Assembly: GCF_007741515.1 (NCBI RefSeq)
Contig: NZ_CP036263.1
Span: forward strand, 2,605,501-2,669,500
DNA from: Adhaeretor mobilis
GTDB taxonomy: Bacteria > Planctomycetota > Planctomycetia > Pirellulales > Lacipirellulaceae
DNA: 64,000 bases
Reading direction: 5' to 3'
Positions within the stretch are counted from its first letter, which is position 1. Each line of letters begins with the position of its first letter. A model generated the notes under the pieces. The model was not told the origin of the DNA and did not search any database. It saw only the letters and a program-made list of their open reading frames with translations. This document shows positions 44,863 through 54,492 of the stretch, piece by piece. The translations under genes and the position numbers were made by a program.

Positions 44863-45495
44863 ATGGCCAGAATTCTAATCACCTCCGGACCAACCAGACA
44901 ATACATCGACCCGGTTCGCTATCTCACCAATGCGTCGAGCGGGCGCATGGGCGCCGCACTCGCAGCGGCTTGCTTGCGACTTGGGCACGAGGCCGTGGTA
45001 GTCAGCGGTCCCGTTGAGGTTGAATATCCTTCAGCAGCACGCGTCATCCCCGTGATATCGACAGAAGAAATGTTGGTTGCCGCGCAGGATGCATTTGAGA
45101 AGTGCGATGGGCTGATCGGCGCTGCCGCGCCGTGCGACTATAGGCCTCAGCAGGTGAACCCCAGCAAGATCGCTAAAACGGGCGAGCCGCTTTTGTTGGA
45201 ACTCTACGAGACCGACGATGTCGTAGCGACTTTGGCAGCGAAGAAAGGCAAACGCTGGGTAGTCGGATTCGCTTTGGAAACTGAAGACCACCGTTTGCGC
45301 GCATTGGCAAAGCTGGAACGCAAACGCTGTGATCTAATGGTTTCCAACGGGGTCGAGGCAATGCACGCTCTCGACAACCAAGTCGAAATCCTTGACCCGG
45401 TGGGCGAGGTCATCCAGCATGCGAGCGGTCCCAAAGAGTCCGTTGCCGAAGAAATCCTTCAGATTATTCAGCAACGGCTCATTAAGGTTAATTAG
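44863..45495 (+). CDS. coaB: phosphopantothenate-cysteine ligase (CoaB)
   Basis: 210 residues matching the CoaB half of CoaBC: ILITSGPTRQYIDPVRYLTNASSGRMG is the nucleotide-binding start, and AAPCDYRP and VVGFALETEDH correspond to conserved positions (VGFAAET usually). It couples phosphopantothenate to cysteine. CoaC lies just upstream. Confidence 0.92.
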   Translation: MARILITSGPTRQYIDPVRYLTNASSGRMGAALAAACLRLGHEAVVVSGPVEVEYPSAARVIPVISTEEMLVAAQDAFEKCDGLIGAAAPCDYRPQQVNPSKIAKTGEPLLLELYETDDVVATLAAKKGKRWVVGFALETEDHRLRALAKLERKRCDLMVSNGVEAMHALDNQVEILDPVGEVIQHASGPKESVAEEILQIIQQRLIKVN

Positions 45496-45536
45496 AATCG
45501 ACGCCCGCCGGACCGGCCTGAGCTCAACTGGCCCGC

Positions 45537-45764
45537 TTAGTAGCTGGCGGCACGTCCGCGGAGCTTCTTGAAGAATCGCAGAATCGGGCCACGCGGCGTT
45601 TCGTGGGCCTCATCCCGAGAGATTTCTTTGCTGAGTTCCTCGGCGGCGGTTTGCCAGTCGTCTTGGCCATCGCCCTCAGGGCAGCCGCGCGACTCCCAAA
45701 TCTTGTAGGCCCGCTGGGCGATTTGGTCGTTCGTGACTTGGGTCTTCGGTTTTGCGATACTCAT
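45537..45764 (-). CDS. DUF2934 protein
   Basis: 75 residues. QIAQRAYKIWESRGCPEGDGQDDWQTAAEEL matches DUF2934, a short helical domain of unknown function found in many bacteria. The C-terminus (FFKKLRGRAASY) is basic. It is convergent with coaB. Confidence 0.8.
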   Translation of the reverse strand: MSIAKPKTQVTNDQIAQRAYKIWESRGCPEGDGQDDWQTAAEELSKEISRDEAHETPRGPILRFFKKLRGRAASY

Positions 45765-46058
45765 GGCAGAGCTCCTCTATTCCTTGGCTATATGGTCGGT
45801 GTCCGTACGCATCAATTCCTGCTGCCGCCACGCTCATTGTATCGCTGATCGCCTCAGGGCTGCAAGATGACGCTCGTAGCGGCTATGTGAGACCAACGAA
45901 CCAGGTGGCTGGTAATTGCGTCTTGCAAGCTAGCTTCAGCCAGTGGTAAGCCGTCATCACGTACCCTATAATCTTCAACTCTCGGCAGCCTTCTCGACGG
46001 CTGCTGAGAGGCATCCCCTTCGCCCGTAATGCACTTCGTTCCGCTAACGGATAAATCT
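45765..46058. other. intergenic region upstream of argC
   Basis: About 290 bp between the divergent DUF2934 gene and argC. It contains a perfect TATAAT and a hairpin just after it, annotated separately. Confidence 0.45.
45968..46011 (+). promoter_or_regulatory. candidate argC promoter box with leader hairpin
   Basis: A perfect TATAAT (45968-45973) is followed within seven bases by CTCTCGGCAGCC (45980-45991), an 8-nt loop and GGCTGCTGAGAG (46000-46011), a 12-bp stem with one mismatch. No good -35 box is visible. The hairpin would lie at the very 5' end of the argC-argJ transcript. Confidence 0.4.
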
Positions 46059-47084
46059 ATGATCCGAGTCGCCGTCCTTGGTGCTACCGGCTATGCAGCC
46101 AGGGAATTAATCGCGCTGCTTCTGCGCCATCCGGAGGTACAAATCACCGCCCTGACCACTCGTCAGGAGGACCAGCCTCACCTGGGCGATGTGCATCCGA
46201 CCTTGCGTGGTCGCCTCGATATGCAACTACAGAACCTCACCACGGCAGAAGTCGCCCACAGTGCCGACTGCATATTTTGCTGCCTGCCACACGCTGCCAG
46301 CGCCGCCGTCGTGAGCGAACTGCTGGCTGCCGACTGCCGCGTCGTTGACTTCAGTGCCGACTATCGCTTGAACGACGCCGATGTCTATAGCCAGTGGTAC
46401 GGCGTTACCCATCCCGATGCCGACCGCCTTGGCAAAGTTCCTTATGGCCTGCCAGAGTTGTATCGCGAGCAACTTCAGGGAGCTAGACTCGTAGCGAACC
46501 CTGGATGCTATCCTACGGCCGCCATCTTGGCGTTAGCGCCACTGTTGAAGTCGGGCGCGATTTCGCCTGAGGGAATCGTGATCGATGCGAAGAGCGGCGT
46601 TAGCGGGGCAGGGCGGTCTGCCAAAGCCCATTTGCATTTCCCGGAAGCCAACGAGAACCTACTCCCCTACGGCGTCGGCACACACCGTCACACTCCGGAG
46701 ATCGACCAAGTCCTCAGCAACTATGCCGGCGTGACGACCGATGTCGTGTTCACCCCGCACCTCGTTCCGATGGACCGCGGAGAGCTAATCACCGCCTACG
46801 CCAATCCGGGAGCTACCAACTCCGGGAATGATGGTCTTCAAACGGAAGAACTGCTAGCCATCCTCAGGCAGCACTACGCTGACGAGCAGTTCATTCGCGT
46901 CATCGAAGGCATCCCCGGAACGAAGAGCGTTGCCGGCACTAACTACTGTGATATCACCGTCCGTCGTGTCCGCGGTAAGGTGATCGTCATTAGTGCGATC
47001 GATAACCTGATCAAGGGAGCGTCCGGGGCGGCGGTGCAGAATTTCAATTTGATGTATGGATTTGAGGAAAGTGCAGGCCTCTAG
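46059..47084 (+). CDS. argC: N-acetyl-gamma-glutamyl-phosphate reductase
   Basis: 341 residues from ATG 46059 (an upstream ATG at 46029 adds ten residues). IRVAVLGATGYAARELIALL is the NADP-binding start, NPGCYPTAAILAL carries the catalytic Cys, and DAKSGVSGAGRSAKAHLHF and DNLIKGASGAAVQN are family motifs. Third step of arginine synthesis; argJ follows on the same strand. Confidence 0.96.
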   Translation: MIRVAVLGATGYAARELIALLLRHPEVQITALTTRQEDQPHLGDVHPTLRGRLDMQLQNLTTAEVAHSADCIFCCLPHAASAAVVSELLAADCRVVDFSADYRLNDADVYSQWYGVTHPDADRLGKVPYGLPELYREQLQGARLVANPGCYPTAAILALAPLLKSGAISPEGIVIDAKSGVSGAGRSAKAHLHFPEANENLLPYGVGTHRHTPEIDQVLSNYAGVTTDVVFTPHLVPMDRGELITAYANPGATNSGNDGLQTEELLAILRQHYADEQFIRVIEGIPGTKSVAGTNYCDITVRRVRGKVIVISAIDNLIKGASGAAVQNFNLMYGFEESAGL

Positions 47085-47177
47085 TCTCTCGCAAAGGCGC
47101 GAAGACGCCAAGAACAAACGTAAGGTATTCACGAATAGAACCGACATTATTTGCGCCTTAGCGCCATTGCGAGAGAC
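47084..47177. repeat. inverted-repeat element between argC and argJ
   Basis: Arms of 17 bp at 47084-47100 (GTCTCTCGCAAAGGCGC) and 47161-47177 match at 16 positions and bound a 94-bp segment with further GGCGC and GCGCC repeats. It starts at the last base of the argC stop and ends nine bases before the argJ ATG. Confidence 0.8.
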
Positions 47178-47186
47178 CACCAAACT

Positions 47187-48395
47187 ATGCCAGACCGACT
47201 CCCACAAGGCTTCACTGCTGCCGGCGTTTACACGGGCGTAAAGCGAAATCCTAATAAGAAGGACCTTTCGCTGCTCGTGTCTGATCGACCCGCGGTGGGT
47301 GTCGGGGTTTACACCAAGAACGTCGTATTCGGTGCGCCGGTTCAGCTCAATCGCGAGCGAACCCCCAGCGAATCGATTCGAGCAGTCGTCGTGAACTCTG
47401 GCGTCGCCAACGCCTGCACAGGCGAGCAGGGCTACCAAGACGCTCTGATGATGGCTGAGAAAACCGCTGCCGCTTGTGTCGCTGTTGGTCAAGATTTTGC
47501 GGGGCCCGACGTACTGGTCATGTCCACCGGCATCATTGGGGAAATGCTCCCCATGGAGAAGATCGCCAAAGGCATCGACGAAGCGTCCAAAATTCTCGCT
47601 TCCGACGAACAATCGCTCATCGATGCCGCTCGTGGCATGATGACCACCGACACGACGCACAAGATTCGCAGCCGCAGTTTCGAGATCGACGGCACCACCA
47701 TCCAAGTTACTGGCATGGCGAAGGGTGCTGCGATGATTGGTCCTAACATGGCAACCATGCTAGGCGTCATCATGACGGACGCGGCGATTAGGGTTGAAGA
47801 TGCCAACGCAGGTCTCAAGGATGCCGTCAACGAATCGTTCAACTGTATCAGCGTTGAAGGGCACATGAGTACCAGCGACACCGTGCTGTTGTTGGCCAAC
47901 GGAGCAGCTGGTGGCCCGGTGCTGGAAGGGAAGGCCCTAGCGATGTTCCAGGCGACGCTAGTGGAAGTTTGCGAAGACCTCGCCCAGAGTATCCCCGCCG
48001 ATGGCGAGGGCGCGTCGCACTTGATTACCGTGGAAGTCCACGGCGCTGCCACGCGAGAAGATGCCGTCAAAATAGCCCGAACCATCGCCGACAGCCCGCT
48101 AGTGAAAACAGCCGTCGCCGGTGCGGACCCCAACTGGGGACGAATCGTCTCTGCCGCCGGCTATGCCGGTGTGGAGTTCGATCCCTCGAAGGTGTGCCTG
48201 CATGTGAATAGCTCGCTCCTCTACGAACGTGGCGTCCCCGTGGAGTTCAACGCAGAGGAAATCAGCGCTGCGATTCGAGAAAACCGCGATACGCATCTGG
48301 TTCTACTTCTCGATGAGGGCCACGCGTCCGCACGCTTCTGGACGTCCGACCTCACTGCTGAATATGTACGCCTCAATGCCGATTACCATACATAA
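47187..48395 (+). CDS. argJ: bifunctional ornithine acetyltransferase / N-acetylglutamate synthase
   Basis: 402 residues from ATG 47187. RLPQGFTAAGVYTGVKR starts the family; AKGAAMIGPNMATMLGVIMTD contains the autocleavage Thr; the end has NWGRIVSAAGYAGVEFD. It recycles the acetyl group in arginine synthesis. An upstream start at 47151 falls within the inverted repeat and lacks conserved residues. Confidence 0.96.
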   Translation: MPDRLPQGFTAAGVYTGVKRNPNKKDLSLLVSDRPAVGVGVYTKNVVFGAPVQLNRERTPSESIRAVVVNSGVANACTGEQGYQDALMMAEKTAAACVAVGQDFAGPDVLVMSTGIIGEMLPMEKIAKGIDEASKILASDEQSLIDAARGMMTTDTTHKIRSRSFEIDGTTIQVTGMAKGAAMIGPNMATMLGVIMTDAAIRVEDANAGLKDAVNESFNCISVEGHMSTSDTVLLLANGAAGGPVLEGKALAMFQATLVEVCEDLAQSIPADGEGASHLITVEVHGAATREDAVKIARTIADSPLVKTAVAGADPNWGRIVSAAGYAGVEFDPSKVCLHVNSSLLYERGVPVEFNAEEISAAIRENRDTHLVLLLDEGHASARFWTSDLTAEYVRLNADYHT

Positions 48396-48508
48396 GATCA
48401 GTTGCAGCGCGTTAGCGTCCGGTTTATGCAGCAGTGAAAGGCTAGAACCGTGGGCCAACGTCCGGTGGCAGATGTTGCCGCTCGTCTCTCGATCCTAGAC
48501 TCTCCATA

Positions 48509-49522
48509 ATGACTAACACCTTCAGGCGAATTCAACGCGGCTGCCTGATGATTGCGGTGGTGTTTCTGTGTTCGGTCATGGGGCATCATCAGCTGACCGG
48601 CAGGCCGATACTGGAAGGTGCCTACTGGACGGTTATCACCGTAGCGGGCGTTGGCTACTCGCAAAACATCGATCCTGCCACAACGCCCGCGCGCCAACTG
48701 CTTTCGATTGCGGTCATCTTAGTAGGCATGGTTTCGGTCGCCTACACGCTGGGCGTTTTGTTGCAGGCGGTGATCGAAGGTCAACTTGAACACGCAATGG
48801 GAGCTCGTCGGATGATTCGACAAATTGAAAAACTGAAAGATCATGTCATCATCTGCGGCTTCGGACGCACGGGGCAAAATTTGGGAGCCCGGCTGAAGCG
48901 GCAGCAAATGCCGTTCGTGGTGATCGAGTCCAACGAGGAAGCCATCGCCGACGCCATGAACAACGAGTTCATCGTGCTGGAAGGGGACGCCACCGATGAG
49001 GAAGTGCTGCGGCAAGCAGGTATCGAACGTGCCAAAACGATCGTGATCGCGCTGCACAACGACGCGGAGAATGTGTTCCTAACGCTTACCGCCCGCAACA
49101 TGAACGCAGCCCTCCGCATCATCGCCCGCGGGGAGTTGATTGCCACCGAGCGCAAGCTCCGCCAAGCCGGTGCCAACGAAGTGGTGTTGCCAGCGGTGAT
49201 AGGCGCTCATCGCATGGCCGATATGATCGTGCGTCCCCATGCGGCCGACCTGTTGCAACGCGTCGGCGACCTGAACAGTAGCATGGAGGCGATCATGGCG
49301 GAGATATTCATCGCCGAGGGAAGCCCTCTAGCGGGGAAGACCATCCGAGAAGCAGGCAGCGATGTGCAAGATCGGCTACTCATCGTGTCCGTACGCCGTA
49401 TCAACGGGGAAGAGGTCTTCAACCCACCCGCCGACTACGAATTCAGCGACGGCGACTGCCTAATAGCCATGGGCGAGCCAGAGCATATTAAGAATTTCCG
49501 GGAGAAGTTCCAGGTGGGGTGA
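48509..49522 (+). CDS. TrkA-type potassium channel family protein with altered filter
   Basis: 337 residues. Two membrane helices (CLMIAVVFLCSVMG; LLSIAVILVGMVSVAYTLGVLL) flank a pore loop that reads VITVAGVGYSQ at residues 42-52, where potassium channels have TVGYGD. The rest is an RCK unit: a TrkA-N domain (HVIICGFGRTGQNLGARL) and a TrkA-C domain (EIFIAEGSPLAGKTIREAG ... DYEFSDGDCLIAMG). Ion specificity is therefore uncertain. Confidence 0.88.
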   Translation: MTNTFRRIQRGCLMIAVVFLCSVMGHHQLTGRPILEGAYWTVITVAGVGYSQNIDPATTPARQLLSIAVILVGMVSVAYTLGVLLQAVIEGQLEHAMGARRMIRQIEKLKDHVIICGFGRTGQNLGARLKRQQMPFVVIESNEEAIADAMNNEFIVLEGDATDEEVLRQAGIERAKTIVIALHNDAENVFLTLTARNMNAALRIIARGELIATERKLRQAGANEVVLPAVIGAHRMADMIVRPHAADLLQRVGDLNSSMEAIMAEIFIAEGSPLAGKTIREAGSDVQDRLLIVSVRRINGEEVFNPPADYEFSDGDCLIAMGEPEHIKNFREKFQVG

Positions 49523-49906
49523 GGGTGTCGGTTAGTTCGCTACAGCAATTGTTCAGTCGAATCTTCGAGGAATCCATGACTTTCAAACCAAGCAAGAGTA
49601 CCTGATTACTGAAGATAAGATTGGATTCGTGATGTCCAAAAAGTATGCAGATGACGATGTGACCCGATCACCATATCAACGCAAGAGTGTTTGGTCACTG
49701 AGAAAGAAACAAGCTCTGATAGATAGCCTTTTTCGTCGTTGTTGTGCCGATGATCATAGAAATCAGCGCAGCTGGCATTTTGCGAGAATTCTCCTATTAC
49801 ATGGTGCCCAGCAAGCTAGCAACTCGCTGTTCTCAATTAGAATGCGTATCATGCGTATTTTTTTATCGACGATCTACCAGCTAGCTGCTGATCAGGGAAA
49901 CAAGCC
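49523..49906. other. intergenic region
   Basis: 384 bp without a supported gene between the channel protein and a membrane protein. Reading frames here lack domains or ribosome-binding sites. Confidence 0.35.
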
Positions 49907-50437
49907 ATGTCAACATGCCAGGAATCTGCCTCAAGAGTCGAAGGCACGTTGCTTGTCGTCCCCAACAAGACGGCGTTGCCAGAGCGATGCATTCGAACGA
50001 ATAAGCATCTCAGGTCCAAACAATGCCGGGTTAGAGACATCCCCTTTTACTCCAGACGCTTCAAACTATTGCTGTGTATTGCCCCTGGGTTGGTTCTATT
50101 CGCTCCGTGGCTTTCTCAAAATCACTGCATGATAAAAGTCGGCTACTCCTCGCAAGTCAGTCGAAGGTACATCCTCAGAAAGCTATTGTGCTCGTTCTTG
50201 ATAGCAAGCTCTTTGCTAGTTCCACCTATTGTTATGACTTATGCCGATCCTGCCAACGCAATAGTTGGCGTCCTCTATTTTCCACTGGCCTTTTATGGTG
50301 GGTTTTTTGGGTTGGCGTTCTTTTGCAACCCCCTGAAAGTCGTTGCCTTCAAGAATCAAATGTACTGGATAGCAGGTTGTTCATCAGAGTATTTGGCGAG
50401 TCTGCAGGCAATGGAGCCAGCAATGCCTAAGAACTAA
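49907..50437 (+). CDS. hypothetical membrane protein
   Basis: 176 residues with hydrophobic segments (LLLCIAPGLVLFAPWL; LLCSFLIASSLLVPPIVM; LYFPLAFYGGFFGLAFF). The end, NQMYWIAGCSSEYLASLQ, resembles a short motif seen at the C-terminus of other planctomycete membrane proteins. The first 45 residues are Arg-rich and may not be translated. Function unknown. Confidence 0.5.
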   Translation: MSTCQESASRVEGTLLVVPNKTALPERCIRTNKHLRSKQCRVRDIPFYSRRFKLLLCIAPGLVLFAPWLSQNHCMIKVGYSSQVSRRYILRKLLCSFLIASSLLVPPIVMTYADPANAIVGVLYFPLAFYGGFFGLAFFCNPLKVVAFKNQMYWIAGCSSEYLASLQAMEPAMPKN

Positions 50438-50495
50438 GGCCATCGGCTGTAGGCTTGATGTTCCGGGCCCATCAAGTCTGCTCCCTAAACTTTGG

Positions 50496-51740
50496 TCACT
50501 TCTGAGCCGCAATCAAGAACGCCGGCCGCAAGGAATCAAACCGCAAACGCTCCAGCTGTTCGCCTGCTCGGGCGACGTTGACCATGAGCACATCGAAGCG
50601 AGAGGCTTTGTCGGCGAGGGCGGCTCGCATTTCTAGCAGGCCGTCGACACTTACCACGTTAGCCACGAGATGGCCGTGGGTCTGTAATCGCTCAAAAGCT
50701 AACTCGGAGAGCTTTGCGATTTCGCGACCGCTACCTTCCAGGAACACAGCGGTGGGGTCGGGTAGATCGGCCCAGCAGTCGGGGGCTCGGCCCACGACAG
50801 GCGTGACGTTGGAGACGCTGAATCGCTCCGCATTCTCGCGGATCAGGTCGGCATCTTCGGCATCTTGCTCGATTGCATAGACATGGCCACCCACAGCCAG
50901 TTGGGCCGCTTCCACACTGACTGAGCCGCAACCTGCTCCCACGTCCCAGAGAATACTTCTTGAGCCGAGGCTCAACTTGGCAAGGGCAATGGCACGTACT
51001 TCGGAGGTCGTGAGCAGGCCATGCTTGGGTTTCGACTGGACGAACATGTCGTCCGGGTTACCGAACAGGCTGCGTAGAGCTGATATGCGGGGGCGATCAG
51101 GGGTTTCCTCACTGCGTACTAGGATCATGACGTTCAGCGGGCCGAACTCTTGAGCAGCGATTTCGCCCAGCGTGCCGCGGGTGACAAGCTCGTTCTTCGC
51201 GCCCAGGTTCTCGCAGACGTAGACGGTGAAGTAATCGATGCGTTTCGCTAGTAAGGCTTCAGCGACTGCTGCAGGACCGCACTCTGGGGTTGTGAACAGG
51301 CCCACCTTCTCAGCAGCACCGATTCGATCAACGACGGATGCCAGCTCGTGATTTGCGAGATTCGTGAGGTACGCCTCGTCCCAGCTCTCCTTCACCCGGG
51401 CGAACGCCAATTGCATGCTGCTCACATGCGGGAGGATTTCGCAACGATCGCGTCCCAGTCGCTCACACAGGAAGCGGGCTAAACCGTAAAAGAGTGGGTC
51501 GCCGGAGACCAACACCGCTACGGGGCCATCTGCCGCGGACTCGATAGACTCGGCCGTCTCCTCGATGTCGGCGCTCATCGTGATTCGGCTGTTCGGCGTT
51601 TCGCCCACGAGCGACAGAACGCGCTCGCTTCCCACGAGGGTTTCCGCTTCTTGGACCAAACGGCGTACAGACTCACTTGCCGCGGCGAGGCCATCGTCGC
51701 CAATGCCGATGATCGAGATCGTGGATTGATTACTGCTCAT
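50496..51740 (-). CDS. cobL: precorrin-6Y C5,15-methyltransferase (CbiE/CbiT fusion)
   Basis: 414 residues. Residues 1-200 are a CbiE tetrapyrrole methylase (SIIGIGDDGLAAAS, VLVSGDPLFYGLARFL); residues about 225-414 are CbiT (SKPKHGLLTTSEVRAIALAKL, ILWDVGAGCGSVSVEAAQLA). It methylates and decarboxylates precorrin-6Y in cobalamin synthesis. No other cobalamin gene lies in the window. Confidence 0.93.
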   Translation of the reverse strand: MSSNQSTISIIGIGDDGLAAASESVRRLVQEAETLVGSERVLSLVGETPNSRITMSADIEETAESIESAADGPVAVLVSGDPLFYGLARFLCERLGRDRCEILPHVSSMQLAFARVKESWDEAYLTNLANHELASVVDRIGAAEKVGLFTTPECGPAAVAEALLAKRIDYFTVYVCENLGAKNELVTRGTLGEIAAQEFGPLNVMILVRSEETPDRPRISALRSLFGNPDDMFVQSKPKHGLLTTSEVRAIALAKLSLGSRSILWDVGAGCGSVSVEAAQLAVGGHVYAIEQDAEDADLIRENAERFSVSNVTPVVGRAPDCWADLPDPTAVFLEGSGREIAKLSELAFERLQTHGHLVANVVSVDGLLEMRAALADKASRFDVLMVNVARAGEQLERLRFDSLRPAFLIAAQK

Positions 51741-51871
51741 AGTGGAATTGTCGTTCCGTATTTAAGATTACTGCCGAGGACTGTCCTCGGCAGTAATTCT
51801 AACTGGAAACGTACGAATCCACTACAGCCTTCGCGGCGAGCAGGCTTAACGGTTAACGTAACTGCGCACTT

Positions 51872-54052
51872 CTACGCCACGTAGCACATTAAGGTGTGAT
51901 GAACGAGCTTCAAATGCCCTGAGGCTGGCAAGGCAGGGCCAGTGGCGCCTGGGTGAACATCCTCAGGGGCTGCCGCCGAAGTGTCCAACAGCTGCTGCCA
52001 GGGGAGCTTGCGGAGGTGCTCAGGAATCGTGAATCGCTGCGAGTCTTGCCCAGAGTGCATCAAGATCATGACGTTCTTGGCTTCTGGGTCGTCGAGGCCA
52101 TGCGTGCCGTAGACGCAAATGAGGCTGCGCGATTGCGAGTTCCAATCCACGGGCTTGCCGGTTGGGCCGTACCACGTGACATCGGGTAGCACTTCATTTT
52201 CGGTAGGCTGACCTGTCAGGAACGTTTGCCGGCGCACCGAGGGCTGATTGATGCGAAACGCAATGATCGCTTGTGTGAAGCGAAGCATCTCCGCATTACG
52301 CTCTACAAGCTTCCAATCGAACCAACTGATGGCATTGTCTTGGCAATACGCATTGTTATTGCCGCGTTGCGTTCGCAGGATCTCGTCGCCCGAGACAAGC
52401 ATCGGCGTGCCCTGGCTGAGCAGTAGGGTTGCCATCATGTTTTTCGCCTGACGACGCCGCAGTTCGACGATGAACTTACGGCGCGTGGGACCCTCCACGC
52501 CGTAGTTGGCGCTGTAGTTATTATTGTCCCCATCGCGATTGTCTTCGCCGTTGGCCTGGTTGTGCTTCCGCTCGTAACTTACCAAGTCGTTCAGTGTGTA
52601 ACCGTCGTGCGAAGTTACAAAATTAATGCTGTGGTACGGCTTTCGAGTACCGTTCTGGTAGAGATCGCTGGAGCCGGAGACTCGCGTTGCGATTGGGCCC
52701 AGTCGTCCCGCTTCCCCTCGCCAGTAGCGGCGGATGTCATCACGATAATGACCGTTCCACTCTGCCCAGCGCAGATCGGAAAACGAACCGACTTGGAACG
52801 CACCAGCCGCGTCCCACGCTTCGGCGATCACTTTCGTGTCGGCCAGCATGGGATCTTCGGCAATCAGTTCTACCATCGGCGGATTGGGTACCAGCTCGCC
52901 ATGCCTGTTGCGACTGAGGATCGAAGCGAGATCAAACCGAAACCCGTCGATGTGATAATTGTAAACCCAATGCCGTAGGCAGTGGAAAATCATTTCGCGG
53001 CAAATCGGGTGATTGCCGTTCACTGTGTTGCCACAGCCGGAGTAGTTCTTGTAGGTGCCATCATCGTTGAGCATGTAATAGACTTGGTTCTCCAAGCCTT
53101 TGAAACTGAACGTGGGGCCCAGGTGGTTGCCCTCGGAAGTGTGATTGAACACCACATCGAGAATTACCTCGATGCCGGCAGCGTGCAGTGCCCGGACCAT
53201 TTCCTTGAACTGTCGGACTTGGTCTCCCGCTTTTGTGCCATGCTGGTAGCCGCGATGTGGCGAGAAAAACGCCAGCGAATCGTAACCCCAGTAATTACCG
53301 CGATCTTGCTTTTCGCCATTGGTGGCATTGATCGGAAATTCGTGGATCGGCATCAGTTCTACTGCCGTAACGCCCAACGACTTCAAGTAGGGAATCTTCT
53401 CAATGACGCCGAGATAGGTCCCCGGATGATCGGTCTCACTAGCCGATCCGCGCGTGAAGCCACGCACGTGCATTTCGTAGATGATGGTCTCAGAAAGCGG
53501 TCGACGTAGGTGGCGGTCGCCTTGCCAGTCGAAGGTGTCGTCTACGACCACGCACTTAGGTGGTCGGACGATGCCATCATCGGAGGGCTGAAACCGGCCT
53601 GCCAAAGCACGAGCGTAGGGGTCGATCAGTCTCGCCTGAGGATTAAAGCGATGGCCTTTCTCTGGTAAATACGGTCCGTCCGCTTGGTAGTGATAGAGCT
53701 GGCCCGCCTTGAGATCTGGAACGTAGATACTCCAGATGTCGCCCCAGCGATCGGTCGCCGGGTCGAATTTGATCACCTTGTACGGATCGCGGTCGCTGTG
53801 ACGCTTGTACAGCAGCACGCTCATCGCTGTGGCACTGCGACTATATACGGCAAACTGCACGCCGTTCTCTTGCAGGATCGCCCCATAGGGAAGCGGATAC
53901 TGGAACTGCATAAACGGCTGCTTCGAGGCCATGGCCGGAGACTCGGGTTCGATATCAGAGGTGGACGGGGCAGGCAAGGCGAAGTCTGCGGGCTTGAAGT
54001 CTGTAACAGAGTTTAGGTTAGTCAGCGCGGAGGGCAACCATTGGGAAAGCAT
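51872..54052 (-). CDS. glgX: glycogen debranching enzyme GlgX
   Basis: 726 residues, GH13 isoamylase type. An N-terminal CBM48 (YPLPYGAILQENGVQFAVYS) is followed by the catalytic barrel: IDGFRFDLASIL (nucleophile Asp), VIAEAWDAAGAFQVG (acid Glu), NFVTSHDGYTLNDLVSY (third Asp). It removes alpha-1,6 branches from glycogen. The first 40 residues are unlike the family; an ATG at 53932 is an alternative start. Confidence 0.93.
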   Translation of the reverse strand: MLSQWLPSALTNLNSVTDFKPADFALPAPSTSDIEPESPAMASKQPFMQFQYPLPYGAILQENGVQFAVYSRSATAMSVLLYKRHSDRDPYKVIKFDPATDRWGDIWSIYVPDLKAGQLYHYQADGPYLPEKGHRFNPQARLIDPYARALAGRFQPSDDGIVRPPKCVVVDDTFDWQGDRHLRRPLSETIIYEMHVRGFTRGSASETDHPGTYLGVIEKIPYLKSLGVTAVELMPIHEFPINATNGEKQDRGNYWGYDSLAFFSPHRGYQHGTKAGDQVRQFKEMVRALHAAGIEVILDVVFNHTSEGNHLGPTFSFKGLENQVYYMLNDDGTYKNYSGCGNTVNGNHPICREMIFHCLRHWVYNYHIDGFRFDLASILSRNRHGELVPNPPMVELIAEDPMLADTKVIAEAWDAAGAFQVGSFSDLRWAEWNGHYRDDIRRYWRGEAGRLGPIATRVSGSSDLYQNGTRKPYHSINFVTSHDGYTLNDLVSYERKHNQANGEDNRDGDNNNYSANYGVEGPTRRKFIVELRRRQAKNMMATLLLSQGTPMLVSGDEILRTQRGNNNAYCQDNAISWFDWKLVERNAEMLRFTQAIIAFRINQPSVRRQTFLTGQPTENEVLPDVTWYGPTGKPVDWNSQSRSLICVYGTHGLDDPEAKNVMILMHSGQDSQRFTIPEHLRKLPWQQLLDTSAAAPEDVHPGATGPALPASGHLKLVHHTLMCYVA

Positions 54053-54492
54053 CGGGGCAAATCTCGATCAGGGCAAGGAGAAGGAGCTATCTACACGACG
54101 TAACCATCTAACGATGGAGCTGGTGCAGACGTAGACGAACGTCTAGTGTCTTTCGGCCTAACAGAGATCGATTCTTCGGCGATTTCCCCATTGCTAGCAG
54201 AGCTTCACCGAAAGGCGCAAACAGGTTAGCCGGATCGCTGAGTACAGTGAATACCAATGCTTTAGTCCCGAGGTCGTGAGCATTAGCCCAGGTTTCGCCA
54301 ACCGGAACCAGCTGCCCCGGGGACCCAATCCCAGTCTTCTCGATCCCTAGCATTGGCACAATTGGTAGCAAAGGGAAGGGTCGCTGCCTCAAGTGTCTGC
54401 TAACCACCGCGTTGACACTATATTCTCGCCACCCGTACAATCTGGCTTCCTAGGCCCTCCTATTGGGCTCTCTCACGCGGTTCGGAAGCTAC
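54053..54492. other. divergent intergenic region
   Basis: About 440 bp between glgX and purM. A possible 110-residue frame on the minus strand (54108-54440) has no recognisable family or ribosome-binding site and is not called. Confidence 0.4.

Noticed and set aside
49629..50132. A 167-codon frame overlapping the membrane protein gene.
   Set aside because: Composition is mixed and Cys/Arg-rich with no domain; the overlapping frame at 49907 has membrane segments and a plausible family-like end.
54108..54440. A 110-codon minus-strand frame between glgX and purM.
   Set aside because: No family resemblance, no ribosome-binding site, and it covers the expected promoter region.
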